Below, piece by piece: positions 17,455-26,645 of a stretch of 46,809 nt of DNA. The stretch covers positions 1 to 46,809 of the forward strand of contig DGJT01000026.1 of assembly GCA_002387565.1 (NCBI GenBank). Reading direction: 5' to 3'. Both the position numbers and the translations under genes were made by a program. Numbering within the stretch: position 1 is the stretch's first letter; each line of letters starts with the position of its first letter. This DNA comes from Akkermansiaceae bacterium UBA4589. GTDB lineage: Bacteria; Verrucomicrobiota; Verrucomicrobiia; Verrucomicrobiales; Akkermansiaceae. Under the pieces are notes generated by a model. It did no database searches. It saw only the letters and a list, made by a program, of their open reading frames with translations, and had not been told where the DNA came from.

Positions 17455-18493
17455 TATATCAATTTTAATGAATTGTTTCTTTTTTATTTTTCTGACTTCA
17501 TGTTGCCTAGCTTCAACAGCTTTAGGTGAGACTAAAGTAGTGCCTAGCGCAGCGGCTTCTACAACAGAGAGTGCAACTAAGAAATTTGATTACGACCCCA
17601 CATTTTGGACTAATAAAGAGGGAGCTATCATGAACGCTATTCTTGTTAGCGTCAATCGCTCAGGAGAAGTTATTCAAAGCGTAATATTTGATATTAAAGG
17701 AAATAAGTTAACCGCGGCTTGGGATGATTTATCTCCAGAATCACAACAACAAGCTATCCAGATTGAAAGTGAGCGCGCTCAAGCTGCATTATTAGCATGG
17801 CAAAATAAAAACAATCCTCAAAAGCAAATTGACGAAGAAATTCAAAAGATAGATGAGCCGCTTGTTGAAGACAAAAAATCATCAATTTTTACTAGCCTAA
17901 CTGGAAAAGTTAAAAACTTATTTACTAAAGAAGAAAAACCAAAAGCTAAAGAAAAGCAAAGTGGATTATTAGACTCAGCAAATGACCTTATAGCTAAAGC
18001 AAAAGACAGTGTGGCTAATTTAAATACCCAAAAAGCTCAATCATCCTCTTATATTAAAAGCATCAATTATGATATGTTACGCCTACAAAAAGGGATTATC
18101 AAAGCATCGCCTAACACATCAACTCCTAAGTATATAGCGATCTATTACTCAGCTCATTGGTGTCCTCCTTGTCGTGCCTTTACTCCTAAACTTGTTAACT
18201 TTTACAATAAAAATAAAGGAGAAAATTTTGAGTTAATTTTTGTCAGCAGTGACGAAAATCAGTCGACAATGAATAAATATATTACTGGAGATAAAATGCC
18301 TTGGTTAGTACTCCCCTACAACAAAGTTAAAACTTCTCCTATGTGGACAAAATTTGCAGGCAGAGGCATACCCTGCTTAGTTGTTATTAACAGCAAAGGT
18401 AAAGTTCTCTTAGATAGCTATAAAGGATCAAGCTACATCGGCCCTCATCAAGTCATGAATGATCTCCAAAAACTTATTTCCCAAGACGCTTAA
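17444..18493 (+). CDS. Exported nucleoredoxin/thioredoxin-like protein with SHD1-like segment
   Basis: 349 residues from the ATG at 17444; an internal ATG at 17468 would shorten it by eight. A hydrophobic N-terminus with FLTSC suggests a lipoprotein with Cys20 lipidated. Residues 50-106 (FWTNKEG...LSPESQQQAI) resemble the SHD1-like domain common in PVC-group secreted proteins. A Lys/Ala-rich linker follows, then a thioredoxin-like fold with the redox motif WCPPC at 239-243 and a later cis-proline-type GIPCLVV. The fold looks like nucleoredoxin/tryparedoxin. It overlaps nuoD by 11 bases and ends one base before nuoE, so it is co-translated with complex I, yet no Nuo role is known. Confidence 0.82.
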   Translation: MTVNISILMNCFFFIFLTSCCLASTALGETKVVPSAAASTTESATKKFDYDPTFWTNKEGAIMNAILVSVNRSGEVIQSVIFDIKGNKLTAAWDDLSPESQQQAIQIESERAQAALLAWQNKNNPQKQIDEEIQKIDEPLVEDKKSSIFTSLTGKVKNLFTKEEKPKAKEKQSGLLDSANDLIAKAKDSVANLNTQKAQSSSYIKSINYDMLRLQKGIIKASPNTSTPKYIAIYYSAHWCPPCRAFTPKLVNFYNKNKGENFELIFVSSDENQSTMNKYITGDKMPWLVLPYNKVKTSPMWTKFAGRGIPCLVVINSKGKVLLDSYKGSSYIGPHQVMNDLQKLISQDA

Positions 18494-18494
18494 T

Positions 18495-19070
18495 ATGATG
18501 GATAAATCCCCCACTTTAGATCAGCAAGTCAATCACCCCGCTTCTGCAGGTGAGCAGCATTTCCCTGCATTTGCTATGACCCCTGAATTAGAAAGCCGTA
18601 TTGATGAGGTTATTTCCCATTACCCAGATCAAATTCGTTCTTCTGTTCTGCCTATTTTACATCTTATTCAACATCAATTTGGCTTTATTTCTGCCCAAGC
18701 TATTACTTGGATTTCAGAAAAAATAGAGCTAGCTCCTATGCGCATCTTAGAGGTCGTTAGTTTCTACCCTGGCTTTCATCAAAGTGCCCCAGGTAAGTTT
18801 CATATCCGTGTATGCCGTACATTGTCATGTGCGATGGCTGGCAGTGAAGAACTCATGGAAGAGCTGGCTAAAATAACAGGCATAGATCGTTCTGCTTGTG
18901 ACTCTCACCATCAGCCTGTAGCTGTCTCCGATTGTGGCACGTGGTCATTAGAGTTTGCTGAATGCCTAGCTTCTTGTGGTACAGGCCCCGTTTGTCTAGT
19001 CAACGATGATTTTCATGAAGCAGTACCCCCAACTAAGGCACAAGATTTAATCTCTCAATATTCCAAATAA
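18495..19070 (+). CDS. nuoE: NADH-quinone oxidoreductase subunit E
   Basis: Peripheral [2Fe-2S] (N1a) subunit of the NADH module, 191 residues. The four ligands are visible: Cys107 and Cys112 in VCRTLSCAM, Cys157 and Cys161 in ECLASCG. The first 27 residues are a poorly conserved extension. Two adjacent ATGs (18495 and 18498) are both possible. Its TAA shares a base with the nuoF start (TAATG), so the two are translationally coupled. Confidence 0.96.
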   Translation: MMDKSPTLDQQVNHPASAGEQHFPAFAMTPELESRIDEVISHYPDQIRSSVLPILHLIQHQFGFISAQAITWISEKIELAPMRILEVVSFYPGFHQSAPGKFHIRVCRTLSCAMAGSEELMEELAKITGIDRSACDSHHQPVAVSDCGTWSLEFAECLASCGTGPVCLVNDDFHEAVPPTKAQDLISQYSK

Positions 19071-20467
19071 TGATGGCTGATATTACTTACTTAACAGGCA
19101 AGGAGCCACACTCTTTAGAAAAGCGTCTCATTTTTAAAAATGTAGATCGTAAAGATTGGGATACGAGTATTGACACTTATCTAAATGAAGGTGGTTATAA
19201 TAGTTTGAAAAAAGCTATTCAATTAAAGCCTCATGAAGTGACTGAGCAAGTTAAAGCCTCTGGTTTACGTGGTCGTGGTGGAGCCGGCTTTCCTACTGGT
19301 CTTAAGTGGAGCTTTATACCACCTGACAACGATAAGCCTGTTTATCTGATTTGTAACTGTGATGAATCAGAACCCGGTACTTTTAAAGATAGGTACATCG
19401 TTCACCAAGACCCACATCAGCTAATTGAGGGCATGGTTATTACAGCTTATGCTATTGGCTGTAAGTTAGCTTATATTTATGTGCGCGAGGAGTTTCCTGA
19501 AGCCGCAACTATTTTAGAAAAAGCTATTGAAGAAGCTAAAGAGAAAAATTTACTTGGTAAAAACATCTTAGGCGCTGAGTTTGATTTGGAGATTTACATT
19601 CACCGTGGTGCTGGAGCTTATATCTGTGGCGAAGAAACTGGGCTAATCGAGTCTCTAGAAGGAAAACGCCCTTACCCTAGAATTAAGCCACCTTACTTCC
19701 CTGCTGCTCTAGGCCTCTACATGTGTCCTACTATTGTAAACAACGTAGAATCTCTATGCCATGTGACTCATATCCTCAATATGGGTAGCGAAGAGTACGC
19801 TAAGCTTGGCACTCCACGTAATACAGGCACACGTATTCTCTGCCTCTCTGGTGATGTAAGAAATCCTGGCTACGTTGAGGTAGAAGTGGGCAAAATCACC
19901 ATGCGTCAACTCCTCTATGATATCGGCGGTGGACCACTCAAGGGTCGCGCGTTTAAAGCAGTTATTCCAGGTGGTTCTTCTTCTAAAATTCTAAAATGTG
20001 ATGAAGTTTTTAATATTACCAAAGGAGATAAGAAAGTAGATTTAGATTTTTGGGATATCCCTCTTGATTTTGATACCCTGGCAGCTTGCGGCTCAATGGC
20101 TGGCTCTGGTGGTGTCATCGTCCTTGATAACACGAGAAAAATGTCATGGGTACTTAATAATATCAACCATTTCTATGCTCATGAATCCTGTGGACAATGC
20201 ACACCTTGCCGAGAAGGCTCGATGTGGATGAAGAAAATTTCTGATCGGATTGTCGAGGGCAAAGCGAACGCTGAAGACATCAAAACTCTAGAAGAAGTTG
20301 CTTACCAAATTGATGGTAGAACTATCTGTGCTTTTGGTGAGGCCTCAGCATGGCCAGTCGAAGCCATTATTGACAAATTTAAAGATGAACTCATTGGTGA
20401 AACTAGTGAGGACAACACTTACATTTCTAAAGAAAAAGAACTTCAACAACAATTTTTTCAGGCCTAA
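19070..20467 (+). CDS. nuoF: NADH-quinone oxidoreductase subunit F
   Basis: NADH- and FMN-binding subunit with the N3 [4Fe-4S] cluster, 465 residues. GLRGRGGAGFPTGLKW (65-80) binds NADH/FMN, CNCDESEPGTFKDR follows near residue 98, and the cluster motif ESCGQCTPCREG lies near residues 369-380 with the fourth Cys in TICAFGEA. ATG at 19070 overlaps the nuoE stop; the second ATG at 19073 is an alternative. A 225-base gap, not the usual tight junction, separates it from nuoG. Confidence 0.97.
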   Translation: MMADITYLTGKEPHSLEKRLIFKNVDRKDWDTSIDTYLNEGGYNSLKKAIQLKPHEVTEQVKASGLRGRGGAGFPTGLKWSFIPPDNDKPVYLICNCDESEPGTFKDRYIVHQDPHQLIEGMVITAYAIGCKLAYIYVREEFPEAATILEKAIEEAKEKNLLGKNILGAEFDLEIYIHRGAGAYICGEETGLIESLEGKRPYPRIKPPYFPAALGLYMCPTIVNNVESLCHVTHILNMGSEEYAKLGTPRNTGTRILCLSGDVRNPGYVEVEVGKITMRQLLYDIGGGPLKGRAFKAVIPGGSSSKILKCDEVFNITKGDKKVDLDFWDIPLDFDTLAACGSMAGSGGVIVLDNTRKMSWVLNNINHFYAHESCGQCTPCREGSMWMKKISDRIVEGKANAEDIKTLEEVAYQIDGRTICAFGEASAWPVEAIIDKFKDELIGETSEDNTYISKEKELQQQFFQA

Positions 20468-20492
20468 TGGGGTCGTTGAAGGCCTATCAATC

Positions 20493-20693
20493 ATGAGCAT
20501 TTTAATAAAAGTTTTAGCATTTCTTCAAGTCAACAGATTTGACTTGAAATTGAACAAAGGTAGCCGTTGTTCTTTTTACCATAAGTTTTGTCGCTTCCTT
20601 AGTGGTATGTTTATACACACTTGCAGTCGCTCCTCACTTATGGCAAAAATAACCAACGGGCTCATAATCGCTACACTTTCAACAATCCCATAA
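20493..20693 (+). CDS. Possible 66-residue ORF between nuoF and nuoG
   Basis: The gap between nuoF and nuoG holds an ATG-started frame of 66 codons that ends in TAATG, its stop sharing a base with the nuoG start. The same arrangement joins nuoE to nuoF. The predicted product is basic with several Cys and no family that I recognise, and a perfect hairpin lies inside the frame. It may be a translational-coupling leader or chance; I would not rely on it as a protein. Confidence 0.25.
   Translation: MSILIKVLAFLQVNRFDLKLNKGSRCSFYHKFCRFLSGMFIHTCSRSSLMAKITNGLIIATLSTIP
20524..20548 (+). repeat. Perfect 9-bp hairpin between nuoF and nuoG
   Basis: TTCAAGTCA and TGACTTGAA surround a seven-base loop, 57 bases after nuoF. 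There is no T-run after it, so it is not a standard terminator; it may be an RNA-processing or stabilising hairpin, or part of a leader controlling nuoG. Confidence 0.55.
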
Positions 20694-22432
20694 TGAACAA
20701 GCTATCTACCACCTCTCTACCTAAAGATATCGCTGCAGAAAAAGGTCTGGTCAATATTCAAATTGACGGAGTCTGGATGCAAGTACCTAAAGGCACACGT
20801 ATCATAGAAGCCTGTAATTTAGCTAAGGCACAAGTACCTCACTACTGTTACCATGAAAAGCTTTCATCTCCGGGTAACTGCCGCATGTGTCTAGTCCAAA
20901 TGGGGATGCCTCCTCGTCCAGCTCCCGGAGCTGAGCCGGTATACGATGAGCAAGGTTACCAAGAGATTAGCTGGAACCCTCGCCCTATTATTTCTTGTGC
21001 CAATACAGTGGCAGAAAACATGGGCATTAAAACCCAAGGTGAATTAGTAGAAGGATGTCGTAAAGATGTGATGGAGTTTCTCCTAATCAATCACCCTCTA
21101 GACTGCCCTATTTGTGATCAAGCTGGTGAGTGCACCCTCCAAGAATACTCTGTCGAACATGGGCAAGCTCAGAGTAGGTTTAAGGAAACTAAAGTCAAAA
21201 AGCCTAAAAATGTACGTATTGGCGAGCGCATACGTTTAGATGATGAGCGCTGTGTCTTGTGCAGTCGCTGTATCAGATTCATGGATGAGGTGGCTGATGA
21301 TCCAGTACTGGGATTTGCAGAGCGTGGCACGCATTCTAAGCTCACTGTGCACCCTGATAAATTACTCAATCATAATTATTCTCTTAATACTGTTGATATC
21401 TGCCCTGTGGGTGCGTTGACCTCTACTGATTTTAGGTTTCAGATGAGAGTCTGGTTCCTTAAGCAGACTCCAACCATTGATACTAACTGTGGGCACGGTG
21501 TAAATACTACAGTGTGGACTCGAGGCAATGACATATATCGTGTGACTCCTCGTCAAAATGATGCTGTTAATTCTTGTTGGATGCCTGATAATTACCGTTT
21601 AAGTTTTAAAAACTTTAAAGAAGAGTTACGCTTATTAGAACCTACCCAAAAAGTTAAAGAAACTCACCAACCTATTCATTGGACTAAAGCCTTTGCCAGT
21701 ATTAATGAGCAACTAGGTTCAGCTAATTCTGAAAATACAGCACTTATCGTATCTGCAAGCCTCACCAACGAAGAGCTCTATTTAGCTAAAACATTGGCAG
21801 AAAAACTCGATATTAAAACCCTTGCTAGTGTCGAACATAAACAAGAAGAAGATAAGCTACTCATTAGTTCTGACGCTAACCCTAACACTTTAGGCTTACA
21901 ATTGATATTTAAACTTAAAACACTTTATAAAAAACTAGGCTCAATTAAGACCGGCATTAAGTCAGGTACGATTAAAAATCTGATTGTGCTAGGTGAAGAT
22001 TTAACCACTATCAGGGGTTGGGACGCTGAATTACTAAGTCACTTAGATTGTCTAATTTCAACACATAGTCTTGCCAATGCTACAGCTCAGGCCAGTGATT
22101 ACAGCCTGCCTGTCGCCACTGCCTTTGAAAATCAAGGTACCATGATTAACCTCAGCGGACGTTTACAAAAACTTAATGCTGCGACCAAAGCACCTACCGC
22201 AGTGAAAACTCATTTTCAACTTCTCACTAATTGGTTGCATTCACTAGGTGTTAATCACCTAGCCACACAACCTGAAGCTCTATTTATTGAACTCAGTGAA
22301 ACCTATAAAGCTCTCAATGGTATTACTTATGGCAGTCTTTCTGATTTAGGAGAGCCTATTATAGAGACTAACTACCAAGTACCCCTATTAGCCAAAGAAC
22401 AGCAACGCCGCAACCAAGGCATCATTGCTTAA
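20693..22432 (+). CDS. nuoG: NADH-quinone oxidoreductase subunit G
   Basis: Iron-sulfur subunit of complex I, 579 residues from the ATG at 20693. Ligands: N1b [2Fe-2S] Cys52, Cys63, Cys66, Cys102; N5 His134, Cys138, Cys141, Cys147; N4 Cys187, Cys190, Cys193, Cys237. The C-terminal molybdopterin-oxidoreductase-like part is short compared with long NuoG (about 690-910), and I see no clear N7 motif. A long insert between the second and third N1b Cys and Cys102 (residues 70-98) is present. An in-frame upstream ATG would add 24 unlikely residues. Confidence 0.94.
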   Translation: MNKLSTTSLPKDIAAEKGLVNIQIDGVWMQVPKGTRIIEACNLAKAQVPHYCYHEKLSSPGNCRMCLVQMGMPPRPAPGAEPVYDEQGYQEISWNPRPIISCANTVAENMGIKTQGELVEGCRKDVMEFLLINHPLDCPICDQAGECTLQEYSVEHGQAQSRFKETKVKKPKNVRIGERIRLDDERCVLCSRCIRFMDEVADDPVLGFAERGTHSKLTVHPDKLLNHNYSLNTVDICPVGALTSTDFRFQMRVWFLKQTPTIDTNCGHGVNTTVWTRGNDIYRVTPRQNDAVNSCWMPDNYRLSFKNFKEELRLLEPTQKVKETHQPIHWTKAFASINEQLGSANSENTALIVSASLTNEELYLAKTLAEKLDIKTLASVEHKQEEDKLLISSDANPNTLGLQLIFKLKTLYKKLGSIKTGIKSGTIKNLIVLGEDLTTIRGWDAELLSHLDCLISTHSLANATAQASDYSLPVATAFENQGTMINLSGRLQKLNAATKAPTAVKTHFQLLTNWLHSLGVNHLATQPEALFIELSETYKALNGITYGSLSDLGEPIIETNYQVPLLAKEQQRRNQGIIA

Positions 22433-22462
22433 TTATTGATTACTAACATTATTTACTAGTTA

Positions 22463-24676
22463 ATGAAAAGCTGGAGACAACTACCAACAATTGCTTGCCT
22501 CATTTGTAGCGTCTTCGCTAGTATTCATGAAGCACAAACTCAAGACCTACCAGCCAACTGGCCAGCCAGCTACCCCAGCTGGTGGTACAACGCTGCAGAC
22601 CCAGCCAATGGACTCATCGACGGCACCAAAACAGAGTTTAACCAAAACAACTCAGGCATCCTCAACCAAGGACAACTCTGGAACATCGCCTACAACGGCA
22701 TCAACGAACTCAACAACAAGCTCAGCCTCATAGGCGGAGCTGGTTTTACTCTAGCAGACTTTAGTAACGGCAACACACCCAGCTACTACTCACCAGCTAA
22801 CCTAGGACAACTCAAGAATGTCAGCTCCAAATTCTTTGACAGATTTGCCGAGCTAGGCTTCACCCCCAACTCAGCAGGCTGGCCTGCAACACTCATACTC
22901 GATACAGGAGCAGTAGACAACTCACCTAACTACCCATGGCTCAACGACCAAACCCCAGACAACTTTAAACCCGCCAATATAGGCCAAGCCAAACACCTAT
23001 TTTCATGGGACTTAACCCAATTTAGCCTACTACTTACCAAAGACACCGATGGTGATGGACTAAGCGACTACCAAGAGAACTACACCTACAACACCGACCC
23101 CAACAACCCAGACACCGATAATGATGGTATTAATGACGGAGTAGAAATAGCCACAGGAACAGATCCCAATATAGCGGATGCTACAGACACAGATAATGGT
23201 GATGATGAGACTCCCGATGATACAGAGCCAAACAATGAAAGTAACAACGAAGTTTATTATGAAGTTTATTTAGGCACAGAATATAATTCTATTTATAATT
23301 TTACTAATGATTCAGAGTTAAAAACAAGTAACAATACTATAATTTTAGATAGCAGAATTAGCCAGTTGACAATTTCAACTGATCATAATGATTTTGGTGA
23401 GTTTATTGATGGAGTGTATTCTGATTCATACCAAATTAACACCAAAATAGCTAAAAATGAATCAAGATTAATGCTAGTAGAGGCTAATTTTTGGGGTGAT
23501 GATTATTTATTAGATATAAGCAGCCGTCCAGATTTAATACCATCTTCAATGACTCTTAATATTGAAGAAATCGACGTTCAGGAGCACTTCTCTTTTGCTT
23601 CTGATTTTATAGATACTGAACTCAATAATGATGGGCCTACACTATCCAATCATAAAATAGTTAATACTCAGATTATTCAAAATGTTACTAACAGTGATTT
23701 AGAATTTAATATTAATATAACTTTGAATGGCAGCTACAGCTCAACTGAACTTATCAATGATCTTAGTCCATATACTGACTCTGAATTCTTTTTCAAAACT
23801 CATGGATATAATATTTATCTATATCCAATTCAAGTCGAAGAATTCGTTGAACCAGGTGAATCAGCAGGTTGTACTGGTTATGATGATGGAGTGGACTCAG
23901 GAGGTGAGCCAGCTCTCATGGTTCCACTAGAAGGAAGCAATAAAATCAAAGTAATTTTAAAAGGCATACCTCAAGACATACTATCTACAGCTCAATTTAT
24001 CTCTAAAAATAGTAAAGTCACTATTAGTCTAGAAACACCAATAAGCGAAGAAACCGTGCTCACCATATCAGGCAACGGAACGACAGGAAGAAATATCGAT
24101 GAAATCCAATTAGAAATTGAAGGTGCAGCCACACCAATTAAACTCTTTGAGGTGGATGTGTTGAAGAGACGCAATGTAGATATAAATATACATACTGTTA
24201 CAGCGCAAAATAACCTTGATCGAGTGCCTACCAATGTACCTAGTGCTTCGTCATTAGCAAATTATCTCAATACAAAAATATGGGGCAATCAGGCAAATGT
24301 GTATTTTAATGTAACTAACAAAGGAAGTTCTATTATTGACTATGATTTAGATAATAATGGTTTTCTTCCTTATTATTCTTATGGAGTTGAACATGAAGTT
24401 TTTACTGATGGTCTTGGTGATGAAAATGTAAATATTTACTACATATATAAGCTAAGTGGATTAATTTCAGGAGTTGCTCATACTGATACAGCAGAAGCTT
24501 GGATTGCTACGCAGACTTCAGATAATGAACAGCATACCACAGCTCATGAACTAGGACATATTTTAGGTTTGTACACAGATGGTACTCATAGTCCATATGA
24601 GAAAGATATTATGCATGCAGATTCAGAAAATTCTTGCAGAATTAGAAGAGAGCACTGGAACACAGCCAACCCTTAA
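22463..24676 (+). CDS. Secreted mosaic protein: GQ-repeat module, Ca-binding repeats, putative metzincin
   Basis: 737 residues with a signal peptide (about 1-24). An N-terminal module holds three copies of N-x-G-Q-(L/A)-(K/W): 68-73, 113-118 and 172-177, each beginning a helix. Residues 194-235 have Asp-rich thrombospondin type-3-like repeats (DTDGDGLSDYQE and DTDNDGINDGVE). A long Asn/Ser-rich region follows, ending with HELGHILGLYTD at 695-706 and a Met-turn-like DIMH (Met717), as in metzincin zinc proteases. The third ligand (Asp706 or His709) is not at the canonical place. Codons are C-rich up to about 23230, then strongly A+T-rich, so it is mosaic. It sits between nuoG and nuoH; function unknown. 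Confidence 0.72.
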   Translation: MKSWRQLPTIACLICSVFASIHEAQTQDLPANWPASYPSWWYNAADPANGLIDGTKTEFNQNNSGILNQGQLWNIAYNGINELNNKLSLIGGAGFTLADFSNGNTPSYYSPANLGQLKNVSSKFFDRFAELGFTPNSAGWPATLILDTGAVDNSPNYPWLNDQTPDNFKPANIGQAKHLFSWDLTQFSLLLTKDTDGDGLSDYQENYTYNTDPNNPDTDNDGINDGVEIATGTDPNIADATDTDNGDDETPDDTEPNNESNNEVYYEVYLGTEYNSIYNFTNDSELKTSNNTIILDSRISQLTISTDHNDFGEFIDGVYSDSYQINTKIAKNESRLMLVEANFWGDDYLLDISSRPDLIPSSMTLNIEEIDVQEHFSFASDFIDTELNNDGPTLSNHKIVNTQIIQNVTNSDLEFNINITLNGSYSSTELINDLSPYTDSEFFFKTHGYNIYLYPIQVEEFVEPGESAGCTGYDDGVDSGGEPALMVPLEGSNKIKVILKGIPQDILSTAQFISKNSKVTISLETPISEETVLTISGNGTTGRNIDEIQLEIEGAATPIKLFEVDVLKRRNVDINIHTVTAQNNLDRVPTNVPSASSLANYLNTKIWGNQANVYFNVTNKGSSIIDYDLDNNGFLPYYSYGVEHEVFTDGLGDENVNIYYIYKLSGLISGVAHTDTAEAWIATQTSDNEQHTTAHELGHILGLYTDGTHSPYEKDIMHADSENSCRIRREHWNTANP

Positions 24677-24687
24677 CTCATAAATTT

Positions 24688-25455
24688 ATGAAAATATTCA
24701 CACTTTTTCTAGCCCTAATAAATCTAGCTATCACAACACTTCAAGCTCAATCTAATGAATATAGTGAAAAGCACTTAGAAGCCATTCATAAGCTAAAAAC
24801 AGCAGAAACTTTTCAAGAAAAGTATTTAGCTTTAATACATGCTGAAAAGTTTCATTCTAGAGAAGTCGACGAACTTATTGTGAGTTATTTAGATGATAAG
24901 ACAAAAGCAGAAGCATTATCTCCTAATAGTGATATTTTAACTCAAGATATTGATATTACAGCGATGTATAGATTCGATGCTAAATATCCTGAAGCTAATA
25001 TCAATTATAGAATTACAACAATTAAAATGATTAAAGAAGTTCGTAAATTAACTAATATTTCAGATACAGAACGCAGAATAAAATTTAAAGAAGCCAGACA
25101 AAAAGCTTTTGAATTAACACAGTCAAAAATTCGTACCTGGTGGGCAGAAAACAAAGACTACATAGAATATTACGGAGACAATCAGTATCGAATCATCCCA
25201 TTAGAAGAAAGAGAACCTAAAAAGCAAGAAACACCATCTGAACCTAAAGACTCTAAAATCAATCCCAATTTACTAACTAAAACCAATACTCAACAATCAA
25301 CTACACAAAAAACCACCCAACAACCCAAACCTCAACAAACCACATCTAAATCTAAAGCCACGGAGGACAATTTCACCAATTGGGTAATCTACGTACTAGC
25401 TGTGGTTATACTGTTAATAATCCTTATATTCCTCAAACTTAAAAAGACCAAGTAA
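24688..25455 (+). CDS. Membrane-anchored exported protein of unknown function
   Basis: I do not recognise this 255-residue family. It has a signal peptide (about 1-20), a Lys/Glu-rich helical domain (21-175) with a TWWAENKDYIEYYGDNQYRIIP segment, a Pro/Gln/Thr/Lys-rich linker (about 176-225), and a C-terminal membrane helix (about 230-249) ending in LKLKKTK. The topology suggests a periplasmic or surface domain anchored by its C-terminus. It starts 11 bases after the putative metalloprotease gene, so the two are probably co-expressed and may work together; it is as A+T-rich as that gene's 3' half. Confidence 0.7.
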   Translation: MKIFTLFLALINLAITTLQAQSNEYSEKHLEAIHKLKTAETFQEKYLALIHAEKFHSREVDELIVSYLDDKTKAEALSPNSDILTQDIDITAMYRFDAKYPEANINYRITTIKMIKEVRKLTNISDTERRIKFKEARQKAFELTQSKIRTWWAENKDYIEYYGDNQYRIIPLEEREPKKQETPSEPKDSKINPNLLTKTNTQQSTTQKTTQQPKPQQTTSKSKATEDNFTNWVIYVLAVVILLIILIFLKLKKTK

Positions 25456-25533
25456 ATAGTTTCTTATATTTTAATTTATGTTAAATATTAATGTCATTAG
25501 CTCGGTTACTTTATAACTTGCTTCACTCATAAT

Positions 25534-26631
25534 ATGGACGCTTTTTTTATCATTTCGACTCTTATTAAAATAATAGTAATCACATTTTTACTATTATTAC
25601 CTATGATTGCCTATTCAGTATATGCTGAGCGTAGAGTGTCTGCTATTATTCAAGATAGAGTAGGCCCTAACCGTGTTGGTTTCCAAGGTTTGCTACAGCC
25701 TATTGCTGATGGGATTAAGTTCCTCCTCAAAGAAGAGTTTACCCCAGGTCATGTACGCAAAGGATTTTTTATTCTAGCCCCTATTCTTACCATGGCACCA
25801 GCTCTCATTACGGTGGCTGTTATTCCTTTTGGTAGCGACATTATTCTCGATACTGGACGCACGCTTGCTCTATCTATTGCACAGGTTGAGATTGGGCCTC
25901 TATTCATTTTTGCGATTGCCTCTATCTCTGTTTATGGGATTGCGATTGCCGGTTGGGCGTCCAACTCTAAGTACGCTTATTTTGGCTCTGTACGTTCAGC
26001 GGCTCAGATGATTTCCTATGAAATTGCTCTGGGTTTATCTATCATTCCAGTATTGATGCTATTTAGTAGTTTTAATCTCAATGATATGATTGCCTATCAA
26101 GCTGAGCATGGCTGGCTCCTATTACCTATTAGCATTGAGCATGGATTAACCAAAGAAGGTCTACTGACATGGTTTCCTATGTTGATAGCTTTTATTATAT
26201 TTACCGTTTCCATTTTTGCTGAGACCAATCGTATGCCTTTTGATTTACCAGAATGCGAAACTGAATTAGTGGGTGGTTACCATACTGAGTACTCATCGAT
26301 GAAATTCGCTCTATTCTTCTTAGGCGAATATGCGGCTATGATTGTGGGCTCTGCGGTAGTAGTAACTATTTTCTTAGGTGGTTGGTCCTTGCCTTTTGGC
26401 TTAAGTCATACTGAATTTTTAAGCTCAGGTTCTATTTGGGCTGGTCTTATCCATATTGGTTGTTTCTTAGCTAAACTCATTGGATTTATTATCTTCTTTA
26501 TTTGGGTGCGTTGGTCTATTCCTCGTTTTCGTTATGATCAGCTCATGAAACTTGGCTGGGTCGTGTTCTTTGAGCTAGCCTTGGTCAATGTCGTTATCAC
26601 TGCGGTTATTCTCTATTTTCTTACTCGTTAA
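25534..26631 (+). CDS. nuoH: NADH-quinone oxidoreductase subunit H
   Basis: Membrane subunit at the junction of the peripheral arm and quinone tunnel, 365 residues, about eight helices. Family motifs: ERRVSAIIQDRVGPNRVG near residues 31-48, QPIADGIKFLLKEE, and ETNRMPFDLPECETELVGGYHTEYS on the matrix-side loop. Length is a little above the usual 320-345. It restarts the nuo series after the two inserted secreted-protein genes. Confidence 0.97.
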   Translation: MDAFFIISTLIKIIVITFLLLLPMIAYSVYAERRVSAIIQDRVGPNRVGFQGLLQPIADGIKFLLKEEFTPGHVRKGFFILAPILTMAPALITVAVIPFGSDIILDTGRTLALSIAQVEIGPLFIFAIASISVYGIAIAGWASNSKYAYFGSVRSAAQMISYEIALGLSIIPVLMLFSSFNLNDMIAYQAEHGWLLLPISIEHGLTKEGLLTWFPMLIAFIIFTVSIFAETNRMPFDLPECETELVGGYHTEYSSMKFALFFLGEYAAMIVGSAVVVTIFLGGWSLPFGLSHTEFLSSGSIWAGLIHIGCFLAKLIGFIIFFIWVRWSIPRFRYDQLMKLGWVVFFELALVNVVITAVILYFLTR

Positions 26632-26645
26632 TTCATTTTTTTATC

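Noticed and set aside
23040..23200. EF-hand protein as the main identity of the gene at 22463
   Set aside because: The Asp-rich repeats are thrombospondin type-3-like and form only a linker in a longer mosaic protein.
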